A DNA stretch of 53,921 bases from an uncultured Rhodobiaceae bacterium (GTDB taxonomy: Bacteria; Pseudomonadota; Alphaproteobacteria; Parvibaculales; Parvibaculaceae). Of this stretch, positions 32,501 through 40,403 are shown one piece after another. Position 1 is the first letter of the stretch. Each line of letters begins with the position of its first letter. Under the pieces are notes generated by a model. The model was not told where the DNA came from and searched no databases. It worked only from the letters and a program-made list of their open reading frames with translations. Where the stretch lies: the NCBI GenBank assembly GCA_913057645.1, contig CAJXOU010000013.1:1-53921 (forward strand). The letters are read 5' to 3'. A program made the position numbers and the translations under genes.

Positions 32501-33157
32501 TCAGCCACCGGTAGCTGCTCGTTCTCCGTTGGCAAGAAAATGTCCAAGCCAGACTTCGGGCCCAGCCGTTAGGCAATCTCCATGGCAATTTCCGGAGCTT
32601 TCGTCCCGCTCGATCGTCCAGGCATCGTCGCTGCGCGCGAGTGAGATTGTTCTCGCGGATTGCGCCTGCGCATCGCGCCAGACGGCGTGCAGTTCGCTGC
32701 CACCCTCAATGCGTATCTCCCAGGGAATACTCGTATCGAAGCGGAGCGAAGGATCCTTGATCATCCGGAGATGTGCATTGTCCCGCAGCGCATCCAGCAG
32801 CGGCGGAACGAGATCGATGTGCATGAGATAGGCGCGGTCCCCCCGCAGATGCGCGCGCCACGAGGGAATACGCCTTGGAAAGACGAGGGGCACCGGTGAC
32901 TCGTCGGGATCGGTCCGATGACTTGCGATCTTCTGCGCCACGCGCATGGCGGCGACCTTGCTCAGAACGAAGACCCACTGCCTGTATCGGCTGTCGACAG
33001 CCATCGCCGTTGCCGGGATGTTGGCCTGGAGGAATTTCATGAGGTCGCCGGAACCGCTGAACAGCGCGGTGGCGATAAGAGACATGGAACCGGTCAGGAC
33101 GATCGTGTCATCCCGAATGTCGCTTAGGGAAGCTGAGGCGAGCGGCTTTTTTGTCAA
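32501..33157 (-). CDS. Hypothetical protein
   Basis: The protein is about 218 aa if it starts at the TTG at 33157, which has AGGA five bases upstream and gives MTKKPLASASLSDIRDD. A later ATG at 33085 gives 194 aa (MSLIATALFSGSGDLMKFLQ). The frame is open to 33589, but a strong hairpin at 33255-33285 interrupts that part. No family is recognised. The core has SKVAAMRVAQKIASHRTDPD and FDTSIPWEIRIEGGSELHAVW. The sequence is soluble with alternating strands and helices. It converges on lipoprotein B across the terminator. Confidence 0.55.
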   Translation of the reverse strand: MTKKPLASASLSDIRDDTIVLTGSMSLIATALFSGSGDLMKFLQANIPATAMAVDSRYRQWVFVLSKVAAMRVAQKIASHRTDPDESPVPLVFPRRIPSWRAHLRGDRAYLMHIDLVPPLLDALRDNAHLRMIKDPSLRFDTSIPWEIRIEGGSELHAVWRDAQAQSARTISLARSDDAWTIERDESSGNCHGDCLTAGPEVWLGHFLANGERAATGG

Positions 33158-33648
33158 TGTTCCTGTCCGGCCAGTGATCGGACCCCGTCGCGTGGCCCAT
33201 ATGTCGTTCCCGCCCTGAGGCGCATGCTTCCATTCTCTCCGGCGGCAAAAATGTGGCGCCCGCTTCCTCGCGGATAGCGGGCGCCTCTTTCGTTGCATGG
33301 TGAGGACTTTCCGCGATTTCCCCGGGGTGAGGGATGCTGCATCGAGATCGAGGAGAACCGTCACGATCGAAATGACAGCTGGGGAAACGGCGTCGGTCGT
33401 CTCGCCACGCGGCGAAAGTTCCGTTGGTTGGATCGTTGCAACGTCAGGCATCGCAAGTCCATCGGAATTACAAAGAATTACACTCACACAATCGCCACCA
33501 CGGGATTGCGTCGCTCGTACTCTTCCTTCCAGACATTCGTATACGGATAAAAGCGAATACTCCGACTGATTCCGAACATATCGCCACATTTCTCTACATC
33601 GTCTCTCCGCGGGAATTTGCTACGCAAGTTCACACGGGAGGAAAAATC
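33158..33648. other. 491-base gap with a strong hairpin
   Basis: This region lies upstream of lipoprotein C and of the minus-strand hypothetical gene. GGCGCCCGCT (33255-33264) pairs perfectly with AGCGGGCGCC (33276-33285) and is flanked by T-rich stretches on both strands, like a bidirectional terminator. No gene end that needs it is clear. Frames in 33290-33570 have no family features. Confidence 0.5.
33255..33285. terminator. Strong 10-bp hairpin, terminator-like
   Basis: A 10-bp GC-rich perfect stem with an 11-base loop. TCTTTCGTT follows on the plus strand and ACATTTTT on the minus strand. It could end a transcript from a small unannotated gene or act as an attenuator for the hypothetical gene on the minus strand. 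Confidence 0.6.
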
Positions 33649-34521
33649 ATGCGTACATCTCTGGTCGTTCTCATCGCTTCGGGCCTGCTTTCGGGTTGCA
33701 TCACCTCTGGTGGGGATGGCGACCCGTCCGCCATAAGGTCCAGCTCTGTCTCAAGCACCTCCGCGGTCGCCGGCACTCAGCTCGGCGTCGCCGGTGAAGG
33801 TGGCGTTTCCGAGGAACTTGCCGGCGCCGATCTGCTCACCCCGCTGATCGGGGGAGGGGGTCTCGTCGGTGCGACGCTGGGGGGTGGCGACGAGGGTGTG
33901 CTCGCCGGAAATCTGCCTGCTGAAAGCCCGATCCCCGCCGACGCCACGGCGCCGCTCACGGACGGGCTTGCCCAGATCGAATCGCAGGTGCCCCATCTCG
34001 GGGTTTCGGGCGAAGGCGGCCTGTCCGAAGATCTTCTCGGCCACGACATCACGGGCATGCTGGTCGGCACTGAAGGTGGTGCCGTTCCGGTATTGCTGTC
34101 GGGTGGCGGTGAAGCGCAGCTCGGCAGTGTCGTGCCGGAAGGCACGGCGCCCCTGGCGCCCGTTGGCGACTTGGCGGCCGATCTGATCGGCGGTGCACAA
34201 GCCAATTCATCGGACGGAAATCTTAATGCACTTGCGCCGGTACTGAGCCCCATCATTCTCAGCGTGTCTGGCGCGGGCGGCGAGGGCGATGGCCCGGTGC
34301 CGGGCGTTGCGGTGCCCTCTCTTCCGATTGAGCAGCTCGCTCCTGTTGTCGTTCCTGCCGCAAATGCTGCAACTCAGGTTCTGGCGACGCCGCTGCTGCC
34401 GAACGGCACGACGGCGACGGACGTAGTGCTCCCGGTTGTTCTGGGGGCCGGCGCCGGCATCGCCGATGCCGCCCTGCCGCTCGAAACGGTCAACGACACC
34501 ATCATCACAGTATTGCCGTAG
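33649..34521 (+). CDS. Glycine-rich repeat lipoprotein C
   Basis: The 290-aa precursor has a signal ending GLLSGC (Cys16), a Ser/Thr-rich linker and two family modules starting LGVAGEGGVSEELAGADL (about residue 47) and LGVSGEGGLSEDLLGHDITG (about 118). A long Val/Ala/Pro/Leu-rich tail follows without aromatics. Module two is very similar to module two of lipoprotein B. GGGAGG precedes the ATG at 33649. It is followed after 49 bases by the DUF1302 outer-membrane gene on the same strand, so the two are probably co-expressed. Function is unknown. The pairing with a barrel suggests an outer-membrane or surface role. Confidence 0.82.
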   Translation: MRTSLVVLIASGLLSGCITSGGDGDPSAIRSSSVSSTSAVAGTQLGVAGEGGVSEELAGADLLTPLIGGGGLVGATLGGGDEGVLAGNLPAESPIPADATAPLTDGLAQIESQVPHLGVSGEGGLSEDLLGHDITGMLVGTEGGAVPVLLSGGGEAQLGSVVPEGTAPLAPVGDLAADLIGGAQANSSDGNLNALAPVLSPIILSVSGAGGEGDGPVPGVAVPSLPIEQLAPVVVPAANAATQVLATPLLPNGTTATDVVLPVVLGAGAGIADAALPLETVNDTIITVLP

Positions 34522-34570
34522 CGGCTCGCGCGGGGGCGCTGGTTCTGCGAGTTGAGGGAGGAACAGGATA

Positions 34571-36568
34571 ATGAAACTTCGGGTTTTAGGTTCGATGGCC
34601 GCGCTTGCGGGTTTTTTCGCCTTTCCGGTCGGAACGCAGGCTGCCCAGATCAAGTTGGGCGAGGTCGACATAGCGATCTCCACGACTGTTTCGGCCGGCG
34701 CCAGCATGCGGGTGTCGGAGCAAAGCTGTGAATACATCTCTGTCTTCAACGGCGGCTGCACGGCTCCCGGTGGCACTGATTACGACGTCAACTCGGATGA
34801 CGGCAACGTCAACGTCGAGCGCGGTGAATTCATCTCGACACCGGTGAAAGTGATTTCCGAAGCTGACTTCAAGTGGGACAAATACGGCTTCTTTGTCCGC
34901 GCCAAGGCGTTCTACGACTATGTCGGCGACCAGGAACTCAGTAATGGCGGAGGCAAGTACGGTCCGATACTGGCGGGCGGATCGCAGCGTCGTCCCCTTG
35001 AAGACGAATTCCGTGGCGACGATGCACGCAATCTTCAGGGCCGCTCCTTTGATTTGCTCGACGCCTTTGCCTACACCAACTTCCTCGTTGCAGACATGCC
35101 GACGACGGTCCGCATTGGCCGCCAGGCGGTAAACTGGGGCGAAAGCCTTTTCATTCCCGGCGGCGTTTCGGCTTACCTGCCGCTCGACGTGTCGGCACTG
35201 GTTCGCCCCGGTGTTGAGCTGAAGGAAGTCTTCCTGCCGCAGAACTCGATCTTTGCCAGCGTCGGGCTGCCGGCAAATCTCACTTTAGAAGCGCAGTATG
35301 TTTTCCAGTGGGAAGAATCGGTCCTTCCCGCTTGTGGCAGTTTCTTCGCACCGAGCGATGCGGCTGCTGCCGGCTGCCGCTACGCGCTCAGCGGTGGTGA
35401 AGTCTATAATCTCGGCGGTGGAATGAGCTATTCGCCGACGGCGTTCATTCCTCGCGGGCGCGATCAGCGCGCCGATGACCAGGGGCAGTTCGGCCTGGCA
35501 CTTCGCTACTACGCCGACTGGCTCAACAAGGGTACTGAGCTTTCCGCCTATTTCGTGAACTTCCACTCGAAGCTGCCTGTCGGCACGTTCACGGCGTCGA
35601 CGCCGACGGCAACAACGGTTGCATTGCAGGCTTTCTGCAATCCCGCTGTGCCGGGAGCGCCGTCGAGCCCGAGCTGTACGACAGCAGTGCCGGGTCTCAC
35701 CGACGATGCCGGCCGCCCGGTTTCTTTCGGCCAGGGAATTTTTGCGGAAGCCGCCGGCGACAACAAGAATCTGGTCGTTCAGTACCCTGAAGATATCGAG
35801 ATGTTCGGCTGGAGCTTCAACACCACCATTCCGATCATCGGCGATGCGACGGCGCTGTCCGGCGAACTCGCTTACTATCCGGACATGCCCTTCCAGCTCG
35901 ATACGGGCGAGATTTTCGGCGCGGACATCGAGAACTTCGGCTATACGCCGGGACCGGGCGAACCGGATTACTATCAGGGCCCGGCTGTGGCCCCCGGTTC
36001 GGTCATTCCGGGTTACCGGGAAACCGAGGCGCTGCATGGCCAGATCTACACGCTGAGCACACTCACGCCTTCCGATCCCATCGTGAACTTCCTGGATGGT
36101 AATCTGCTCATCCTGGTTGCCAATGTCGGCTTCCAGTACCTGCCGGATGCGGAAGGCAACCGCTACGCCATCCCCCGGTCGAGTGAAACCAGCGCCAATC
36201 CCGGCACCGCAGCAACGTTCGGCGACAACTGTGTTCGCCTCGGCACCTGCACCATCGACCCGGTCTATGCCTCGTCATTCTCCTGGGGATACCGGTTGCT
36301 GGCGCAGATGGAATACAACAACGCCTTCGGGACGCCCTATACGCTGAGCCCCCAGATCATCTGGAGCCACGATGTCAGCGGCTATTCGGCGGGTCCGATC
36401 GGTCCGGGCTTCGTCGAAGGCAAGAAGGCGGTGACGCTCGGCGTGACGGCGAGCTATCTCGACCAGTATCGTCTGTCGCTCGACTACACCAACAACTTCG
36501 GCGCGAAATACCGCAACGGGTCCTATGATAAGGACTTCGTCAGCATGACCGCGTCGTACACCTTCTAG
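34571..36568 (+). CDS. DUF1302-family outer-membrane protein
   Basis: This 665-aa protein has a signal peptide ending TQAAQ (about residue 24) and a DUF1302 body: repeated beta strands, the RIGRQAVNWGESLFIPGGVS motif (about residues 182-201), many aromatic girdle residues and a C-terminal aromatic (YTF). DUF1302 proteins occur with DUF1329 proteins in gene sets for degradation of steroids, terpenes and hydrocarbons and are thought to be barrels for hydrophobic compounds. No DUF1329 gene is in the window. GGGAGG precedes the ATG. A hairpin follows the gene. Confidence 0.9.
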   Translation: MKLRVLGSMAALAGFFAFPVGTQAAQIKLGEVDIAISTTVSAGASMRVSEQSCEYISVFNGGCTAPGGTDYDVNSDDGNVNVERGEFISTPVKVISEADFKWDKYGFFVRAKAFYDYVGDQELSNGGGKYGPILAGGSQRRPLEDEFRGDDARNLQGRSFDLLDAFAYTNFLVADMPTTVRIGRQAVNWGESLFIPGGVSAYLPLDVSALVRPGVELKEVFLPQNSIFASVGLPANLTLEAQYVFQWEESVLPACGSFFAPSDAAAAGCRYALSGGEVYNLGGGMSYSPTAFIPRGRDQRADDQGQFGLALRYYADWLNKGTELSAYFVNFHSKLPVGTFTASTPTATTVALQAFCNPAVPGAPSSPSCTTAVPGLTDDAGRPVSFGQGIFAEAAGDNKNLVVQYPEDIEMFGWSFNTTIPIIGDATALSGELAYYPDMPFQLDTGEIFGADIENFGYTPGPGEPDYYQGPAVAPGSVIPGYRETEALHGQIYTLSTLTPSDPIVNFLDGNLLILVANVGFQYLPDAEGNRYAIPRSSETSANPGTAATFGDNCVRLGTCTIDPVYASSFSWGYRLLAQMEYNNAFGTPYTLSPQIIWSHDVSGYSAGPIGPGFVEGKKAVTLGVTASYLDQYRLSLDYTNNFGAKYRNGSYDKDFVSMTASYTF

Positions 36569-36618
36569 AGAGAGGCCACTCTCTGACCTGAGGCCAACAG
36601 CCTGGCCTCGCGTCGCGG

Positions 36619-36644
36619 CCCGTTCCCGGGAAACCGGGGGCGGG
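36619..36644. terminator. Hairpin between the DUF1302 and TetR genes
   Basis: CCCGTTCCCGG (36619-36629) pairs with CCGGGGGCGGG (36634-36644) with two G-T pairs and a GAAA loop. It lies between convergent genes. No long T run follows, so termination efficiency is uncertain. Confidence 0.5.
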
Positions 36645-36664
36645 TCGTCGGCGTTGGGGGAGGG

Positions 36665-37315
36665 TCAGTCTTGCGCGGGTTGCAGGTAGCCGCGCGTCAG
36701 CACTTCCAGCACGACATCGGCATAGCGCCGCTGCAACGCTTCGTCGATCTCTTCCACACCGTGGACGAATTTCAGGATCGAGCGGTTGGCGAAGATCTGC
36801 TCGCAGGCACCGAGCGCAGCCATATAAAAAAGTTCCGGGTCGATGGGCCGTATGCTGCCATCCTTGATCCCGGCCTCCATCAGGTCCTTTGCCGAGCGGG
36901 CGAGCGGTTCTGCAAAGAACTGCGTGATCTCGCGCGCATGTTCCTCCGACCCGTCCCGCATCACCGCCGCCAGCAGCCGGTAGAGATAGGGATAGCGGAA
37001 AAAGGTGCGGATCACGCCCGCGAGGTGCCGCCTGAGTTTTTCGGCCGGACTTATGTTGAGAGAGAGCAGCCGGTCGAGCTCGCCGAGCGCTGTTACCGCG
37101 TCGCGTTTCGCCAGCGCCAGCAGCAGCCCGTCCTTGCCGCCGAAATAGTAGCTCACCAGCGCGACGTTCACTTCCGCCCGGGCGGCAATGTCGGTAAGCG
37201 GCACGTCGATCGACTGCCGCTCGCTCATGACGGCGCTTGCAGCATCAAGCAGCAACTCCCGTGCTGCCGGTCGTGCCGGGGCGGCTCTCGCTTTGCCCCT
37301 GTCCTGCGCCTCCAT
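36665..37315 (-). CDS. TetR-family regulator
   Basis: This 216-aa protein has the N-terminal TetR helix-turn-helix (about residues 20-65; VPLTDIAARAEVNVALVSYYFGGKDGLLLA) and an all-helical ligand domain with a C-terminal stretch typical of the TetR_C_33 group. GGAGG precedes the ATG. It is divergent from the alcohol dehydrogenase operon with 107 bases between the starts. A perfect AT-rich palindrome and a second inverted repeat lie in that gap and are the probable operators. The ligand is unknown, plausibly an alcohol or acyl compound. Confidence 0.92.
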   Translation of the reverse strand: MEAQDRGKARAAPARPAARELLLDAASAVMSERQSIDVPLTDIAARAEVNVALVSYYFGGKDGLLLALAKRDAVTALGELDRLLSLNISPAEKLRRHLAGVIRTFFRYPYLYRLLAAVMRDGSEEHAREITQFFAEPLARSAKDLMEAGIKDGSIRPIDPELFYMAALGACEQIFANRSILKFVHGVEEIDEALQRRYADVVLEVLTRGYLQPAQD

Positions 37316-37345
37316 GAAAGGCCTCCTTGCTTCCGTGCCTTTTTC

Positions 37346-37367
37346 AATTTAAATGTAGATTTAAATT
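37346..37367. promoter_or_regulatory. AT-rich palindrome, probable TetR operator
   Basis: AATTTAAAT-GTAG-ATTTAAATT is a perfect 9-4-9 inverted repeat. Directly next to it TTTTTAA-N8-TTAAAAA forms a second inverted repeat ending near 37387. Both sit between the TetR gene and the alcohol dehydrogenase gene. Confidence 0.65.
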
Positions 37368-37422
37368 TTTAAATGCGCCATTAAAAAGAGCCCGCGTGAA
37401 GACGGGATCAGGGAGGCGGACG

Positions 37423-38529
37423 ATGAAGGTAACGGCTGCGGTCGCGCGTGCGCCCGAGGCTGATTTCAGCATCGAGGAACTGGAGATCGACGAGCCGCGC
37501 GAGGACGAGATTCTCGTGCGCGTGGTTGGCGTCGGCCTCTGCCACACCGATCTTGTCTTCAAGGCGAGCCAGACCATCGCGCCCCCCGCCGTCTTCGGCC
37601 ATGAAGGCTCCGGGATCGTCGAGAAGGTCGGCGCCGCGGTCAGAAAGGTCGCGCCCGGCGACCGCGTCGCCATCACCTTCCGCTCCTGCGGTACCTGCCC
37701 GCGCTGCCTCAAGGGCGACCCCGCCTATTGCCACACCATGCCGATGCTCAACTATGCCGGCATGCGGTCCGACGGCACGAAGGCGCTGCACGGTGCCGGC
37801 GAGGACATCGCCAGCAATTTCTTCGGCCAGTCTTCCTTCGCCACCCATTGCCTCACCTATGAACGCAACGTCGTGAAGGTGCCGGAAGGCTTCCCGCTCG
37901 AGCTCGCGGGCCCTCTCGGCTGCGGCATCCAGACGGGTGCCGGCGGCATCATGCGCTCGCTCGCCTGCGAAGCCGGGTCGTCGCTGCTCATTCTCGGCGG
38001 CGGCGCCGTCGGCCTCTCCGCCGTCATGGGCGCGGCCGTCCGGGGCTGCGAAACCATCATCGTGCTGGAGCCGCATGCCGAACGTCGCAAGCTCGCGCTT
38101 GAACTTGGCGCGACCCACGTGCTCGACCCCGCCGAAGCAAAGGATCTCGCCGCCGCCGTGCGCGCGATCCTGCCGATCGGCGTCGACTACGCCTTCGACA
38201 CGACCGGCATCCCCGATCTGCTGCAGGCAACCATGGGTTGCCTCGGTCCCCACGGCACCTTCGGGATTGTCGGCATCGCGCCTCCGGGCACGCCGATGCC
38301 GGGCGACCTCATGTCGGCCGTCACATTCGGGCATACCGTCAAGGGTATCATCGAGGGCGACAGCGACCCCGACACCTTCATTACGGAAATGATCGAGCTG
38401 TACCGTCAGGGCAGACTGCCCTTCGACAGGCTCATCAAGACTTATCCGCTGAGCGAGATCAACCGCGCCATTGCCGATCAGCATGACGGCAAATGCGTGA
38501 AGGTCGTTCTCCTCACGGGCCAGAACTGA
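37423..38529 (+). CDS. Zinc-dependent alcohol dehydrogenase (aryl/benzyl-alcohol type)
   Basis: This 368-aa MDR-family enzyme has catalytic-zinc ligands (Cys in VGLCHTD and the GHEGSGIVE motif), the four-cysteine structural zinc loop CGTCPRCLKGDPAYC (about 92-106), and the Rossmann motif LGGGAVGLSAVMGA (about 193-206) followed by an acidic residue that favours NAD. Similarity in pattern is to benzyl-alcohol and other aryl or long-chain alcohol dehydrogenases. GGGAGG precedes the ATG at 37423. The frame is open to 37327. The thiolase gene follows after 36 bases, and an aldehyde dehydrogenase lies 1.9 kb downstream, giving an alcohol-to-acid route. Confidence 0.94.
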   Translation: MKVTAAVARAPEADFSIEELEIDEPREDEILVRVVGVGLCHTDLVFKASQTIAPPAVFGHEGSGIVEKVGAAVRKVAPGDRVAITFRSCGTCPRCLKGDPAYCHTMPMLNYAGMRSDGTKALHGAGEDIASNFFGQSSFATHCLTYERNVVKVPEGFPLELAGPLGCGIQTGAGGIMRSLACEAGSSLLILGGGAVGLSAVMGAAVRGCETIIVLEPHAERRKLALELGATHVLDPAEAKDLAAAVRAILPIGVDYAFDTTGIPDLLQATMGCLGPHGTFGIVGIAPPGTPMPGDLMSAVTFGHTVKGIIEGDSDPDTFITEMIELYRQGRLPFDRLIKTYPLSEINRAIADQHDGKCVKVVLLTGQN

Positions 38530-38565
38530 AACCGACATCAGGACACGGGAAACCAGGAGAAGAAA

Positions 38566-39807
38566 ATGTCTGACGCATACATCATCGACGCAGTCCGCAC
38601 GCCGCGCGGCATCGGCAAGGTCGGCAAGGGTTCGCTTGCTCACCTCCATCCGCAGCATCTCGCCCGCACGGTGCTGGCCGCACTTGCGAAGCGCAACGAC
38701 CTCAACACCGCCGAAGTCGACGACATCATCTGGGGCACCTCGTCCCAGCGCGGCGCGCAGGGCGGCGACATGGGCCGCATGGCCGCTCTCGACGCGGGCT
38801 ACGACATCAAGGCCTCCGGCGTCACGCTCGACCGCTTCTGCGGGTCGGGCATCACCACGGTCAACCTCGCCGCGGCGCAGATCATGTCCGGCATGGAAGA
38901 CCTCGTCATCGCCGGCGGCACCGAGATGATGAGCTACACCTCGGCCACCGCCGACCAGAAGACGCCGCCGATGATGGATGCGGGCAACCTCCATCTCCGC
39001 AAGCAGCATCCGCAGTCGCAGCAGGGCGTCTGCGCCGATGCGATCGCGACGCTCGAAGGCATCGACCGCAAGGCGGTGGACGAACTCGCGCTCATGTCGC
39101 AGCAGCGCGCGGCAAAGGCTATCGAGGAAGGCCGCTTCGACAAGTCCCTCGTCACCGTCTACAACGATGACGGCTCGGTCGCGCTCGACCATGAGGAGTT
39201 TCCCCGTCCGCAGACGACGCTGGAAGGCCTGAACGGCCTCAAGGCGTCCTTCGAAGTCTGGGCCGGTATTCCGGTCGACGAGGCGGGCACCACCTACGGC
39301 GATCTCGTCCGCCAGAAATATCCCCAGCTCGAAAAATTCAACCACATCCACCACGCCGGCAATTCGTCGGGCGTCGTGGACGGCGCGGCGGCGCTGCTGC
39401 TCGCCTCGAAGCAATATGCGGACAAGCACGGCCTCAAGCCGCGTGCCCGCATCGTCGCCACCGCCAACATGGGCGACTGCCCGACCCTCATGCTCAACGC
39501 GCCGGTTCCCGCCGCGAAGAAAGTGCTGGAGAAGGCCGGTCTCACCGTCGACGACATCGATCTCTTCGAAATCAACGAAGCCTTCGCCGTCGTCGCCGAG
39601 AAGTTCATCCGCGATCTCAAGCTCGATCGCGACAAGGTGAACGTCAACGGCGGTGCCTGTGCGCTCGGTCATCCGATCGGCGCCACCGGCTCGATCCTCA
39701 TCGGCACGGTGCTCGACGAACTTGAGCGTCGCGACCTGAAGCGCGGTCTCGTCACCATGTGCGCCGCCGGCGGCATGGCCCCGGCCGTCATCATCGAACG
39801 CATCTAG
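38566..39807 (+). CDS. Acetyl-CoA C-acyltransferase (thiolase)
   Basis: This 413-aa thiolase has the acyl-accepting Cys92 in LDRFCGSGITTVN, the NEAFA motif (INEAFAVVAEKF), the active-site His in GGACALGHPIGATG, and the second Cys in VTMCAAGGMAP. The reaction is reversible cleavage of 3-ketoacyl-CoA with CoA. It lies in the same unit as the alcohol dehydrogenase, so it may finish oxidation of a medium-chain or branched substrate. Specificity (acetoacetyl against longer chains) cannot be read here. AGGAG precedes the ATG. Confidence 0.95.
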   Translation: MSDAYIIDAVRTPRGIGKVGKGSLAHLHPQHLARTVLAALAKRNDLNTAEVDDIIWGTSSQRGAQGGDMGRMAALDAGYDIKASGVTLDRFCGSGITTVNLAAAQIMSGMEDLVIAGGTEMMSYTSATADQKTPPMMDAGNLHLRKQHPQSQQGVCADAIATLEGIDRKAVDELALMSQQRAAKAIEEGRFDKSLVTVYNDDGSVALDHEEFPRPQTTLEGLNGLKASFEVWAGIPVDEAGTTYGDLVRQKYPQLEKFNHIHHAGNSSGVVDGAAALLLASKQYADKHGLKPRARIVATANMGDCPTLMLNAPVPAAKKVLEKAGLTVDDIDLFEINEAFAVVAEKFIRDLKLDRDKVNVNGGACALGHPIGATGSILIGTVLDELERRDLKRGLVTMCAAGGMAPAVIIERI

Positions 39808-39874
39808 CAGTCAAGGGTTCGTCGGGCGGAAGTGGCCTCGCGCCCTTCCGGCCCGTCCCTGGGAGGTTCATCAC

Positions 39875-40297
39875 ATGACCTACACGATCACAGACCTGGC
39901 CAACGAGTTCGGCATCACGCATCGTGCACTCCGCTTCTATGAAGAGAAGGGTCTGATCGAGCCGGAGCGGAAAGGACAGACGCGCATCTATTCCAATCGC
40001 GATCGCGTGCGCCTGCGCCTCATTATCGGCGGCCGCGACGTCGGGCTCACGCTCTACGAAATCCGCCAGATCCTCGATTCCTATCGCAAGGACGACATCG
40101 CCGAGCAGAACCGCATCGCGGTCCAGTTCTTCCGCAAGCGTCTCGCCGCCGTGAAGGAGCAGCGCGCCCGCGTCGACGACCAGATCGGCCGTCTCGAGGA
40201 AGCCTGTGAGCGGCTGTCAGGCGGGGACTCGAAGGCTTCCGCTGCCACGACCCGGCGCCGCGCCCCGCAAACTGAGCTCCGCACCGGCACGCACTGA
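39875..40297 (+). CDS. MerR-family regulator, LiuR-like
   Basis: This 140-aa protein has the MerR winged helix (about 3-70; TDLANEFGITHRALRFYEEK) and a long coiled coil (about 75-120), with no metal-binding cysteines. This is the pattern of LiuR-type regulators of acyl-CoA and branched-chain amino-acid catabolism. GGGAGG precedes the ATG. It lies between the thiolase and aldehyde dehydrogenase genes on the same strand, so it probably controls this cluster. The last 20 residues are Ala/Arg-rich. Confidence 0.92.
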   Translation: MTYTITDLANEFGITHRALRFYEEKGLIEPERKGQTRIYSNRDRVRLRLIIGGRDVGLTLYEIRQILDSYRKDDIAEQNRIAVQFFRKRLAAVKEQRARVDDQIGRLEEACERLSGGDSKASAATTRRRAPQTELRTGTH

Positions 40298-40403
40298 CCG
40301 GCATTCTTTTGCGAATCGCCATCGGGGCCGGGTGAAGCTAGACTTCGTCCGGCCTCAATCATAAGAGCCTCCGGCAAACGGAGTTCACAGGGAGAACGAA
40401 GGC

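Noticed and set aside
37408-39672. A 754-aa open frame on the minus strand
   Set aside because: Antisense of the alcohol dehydrogenase and thiolase genes, caused by high GC content and codon bias.
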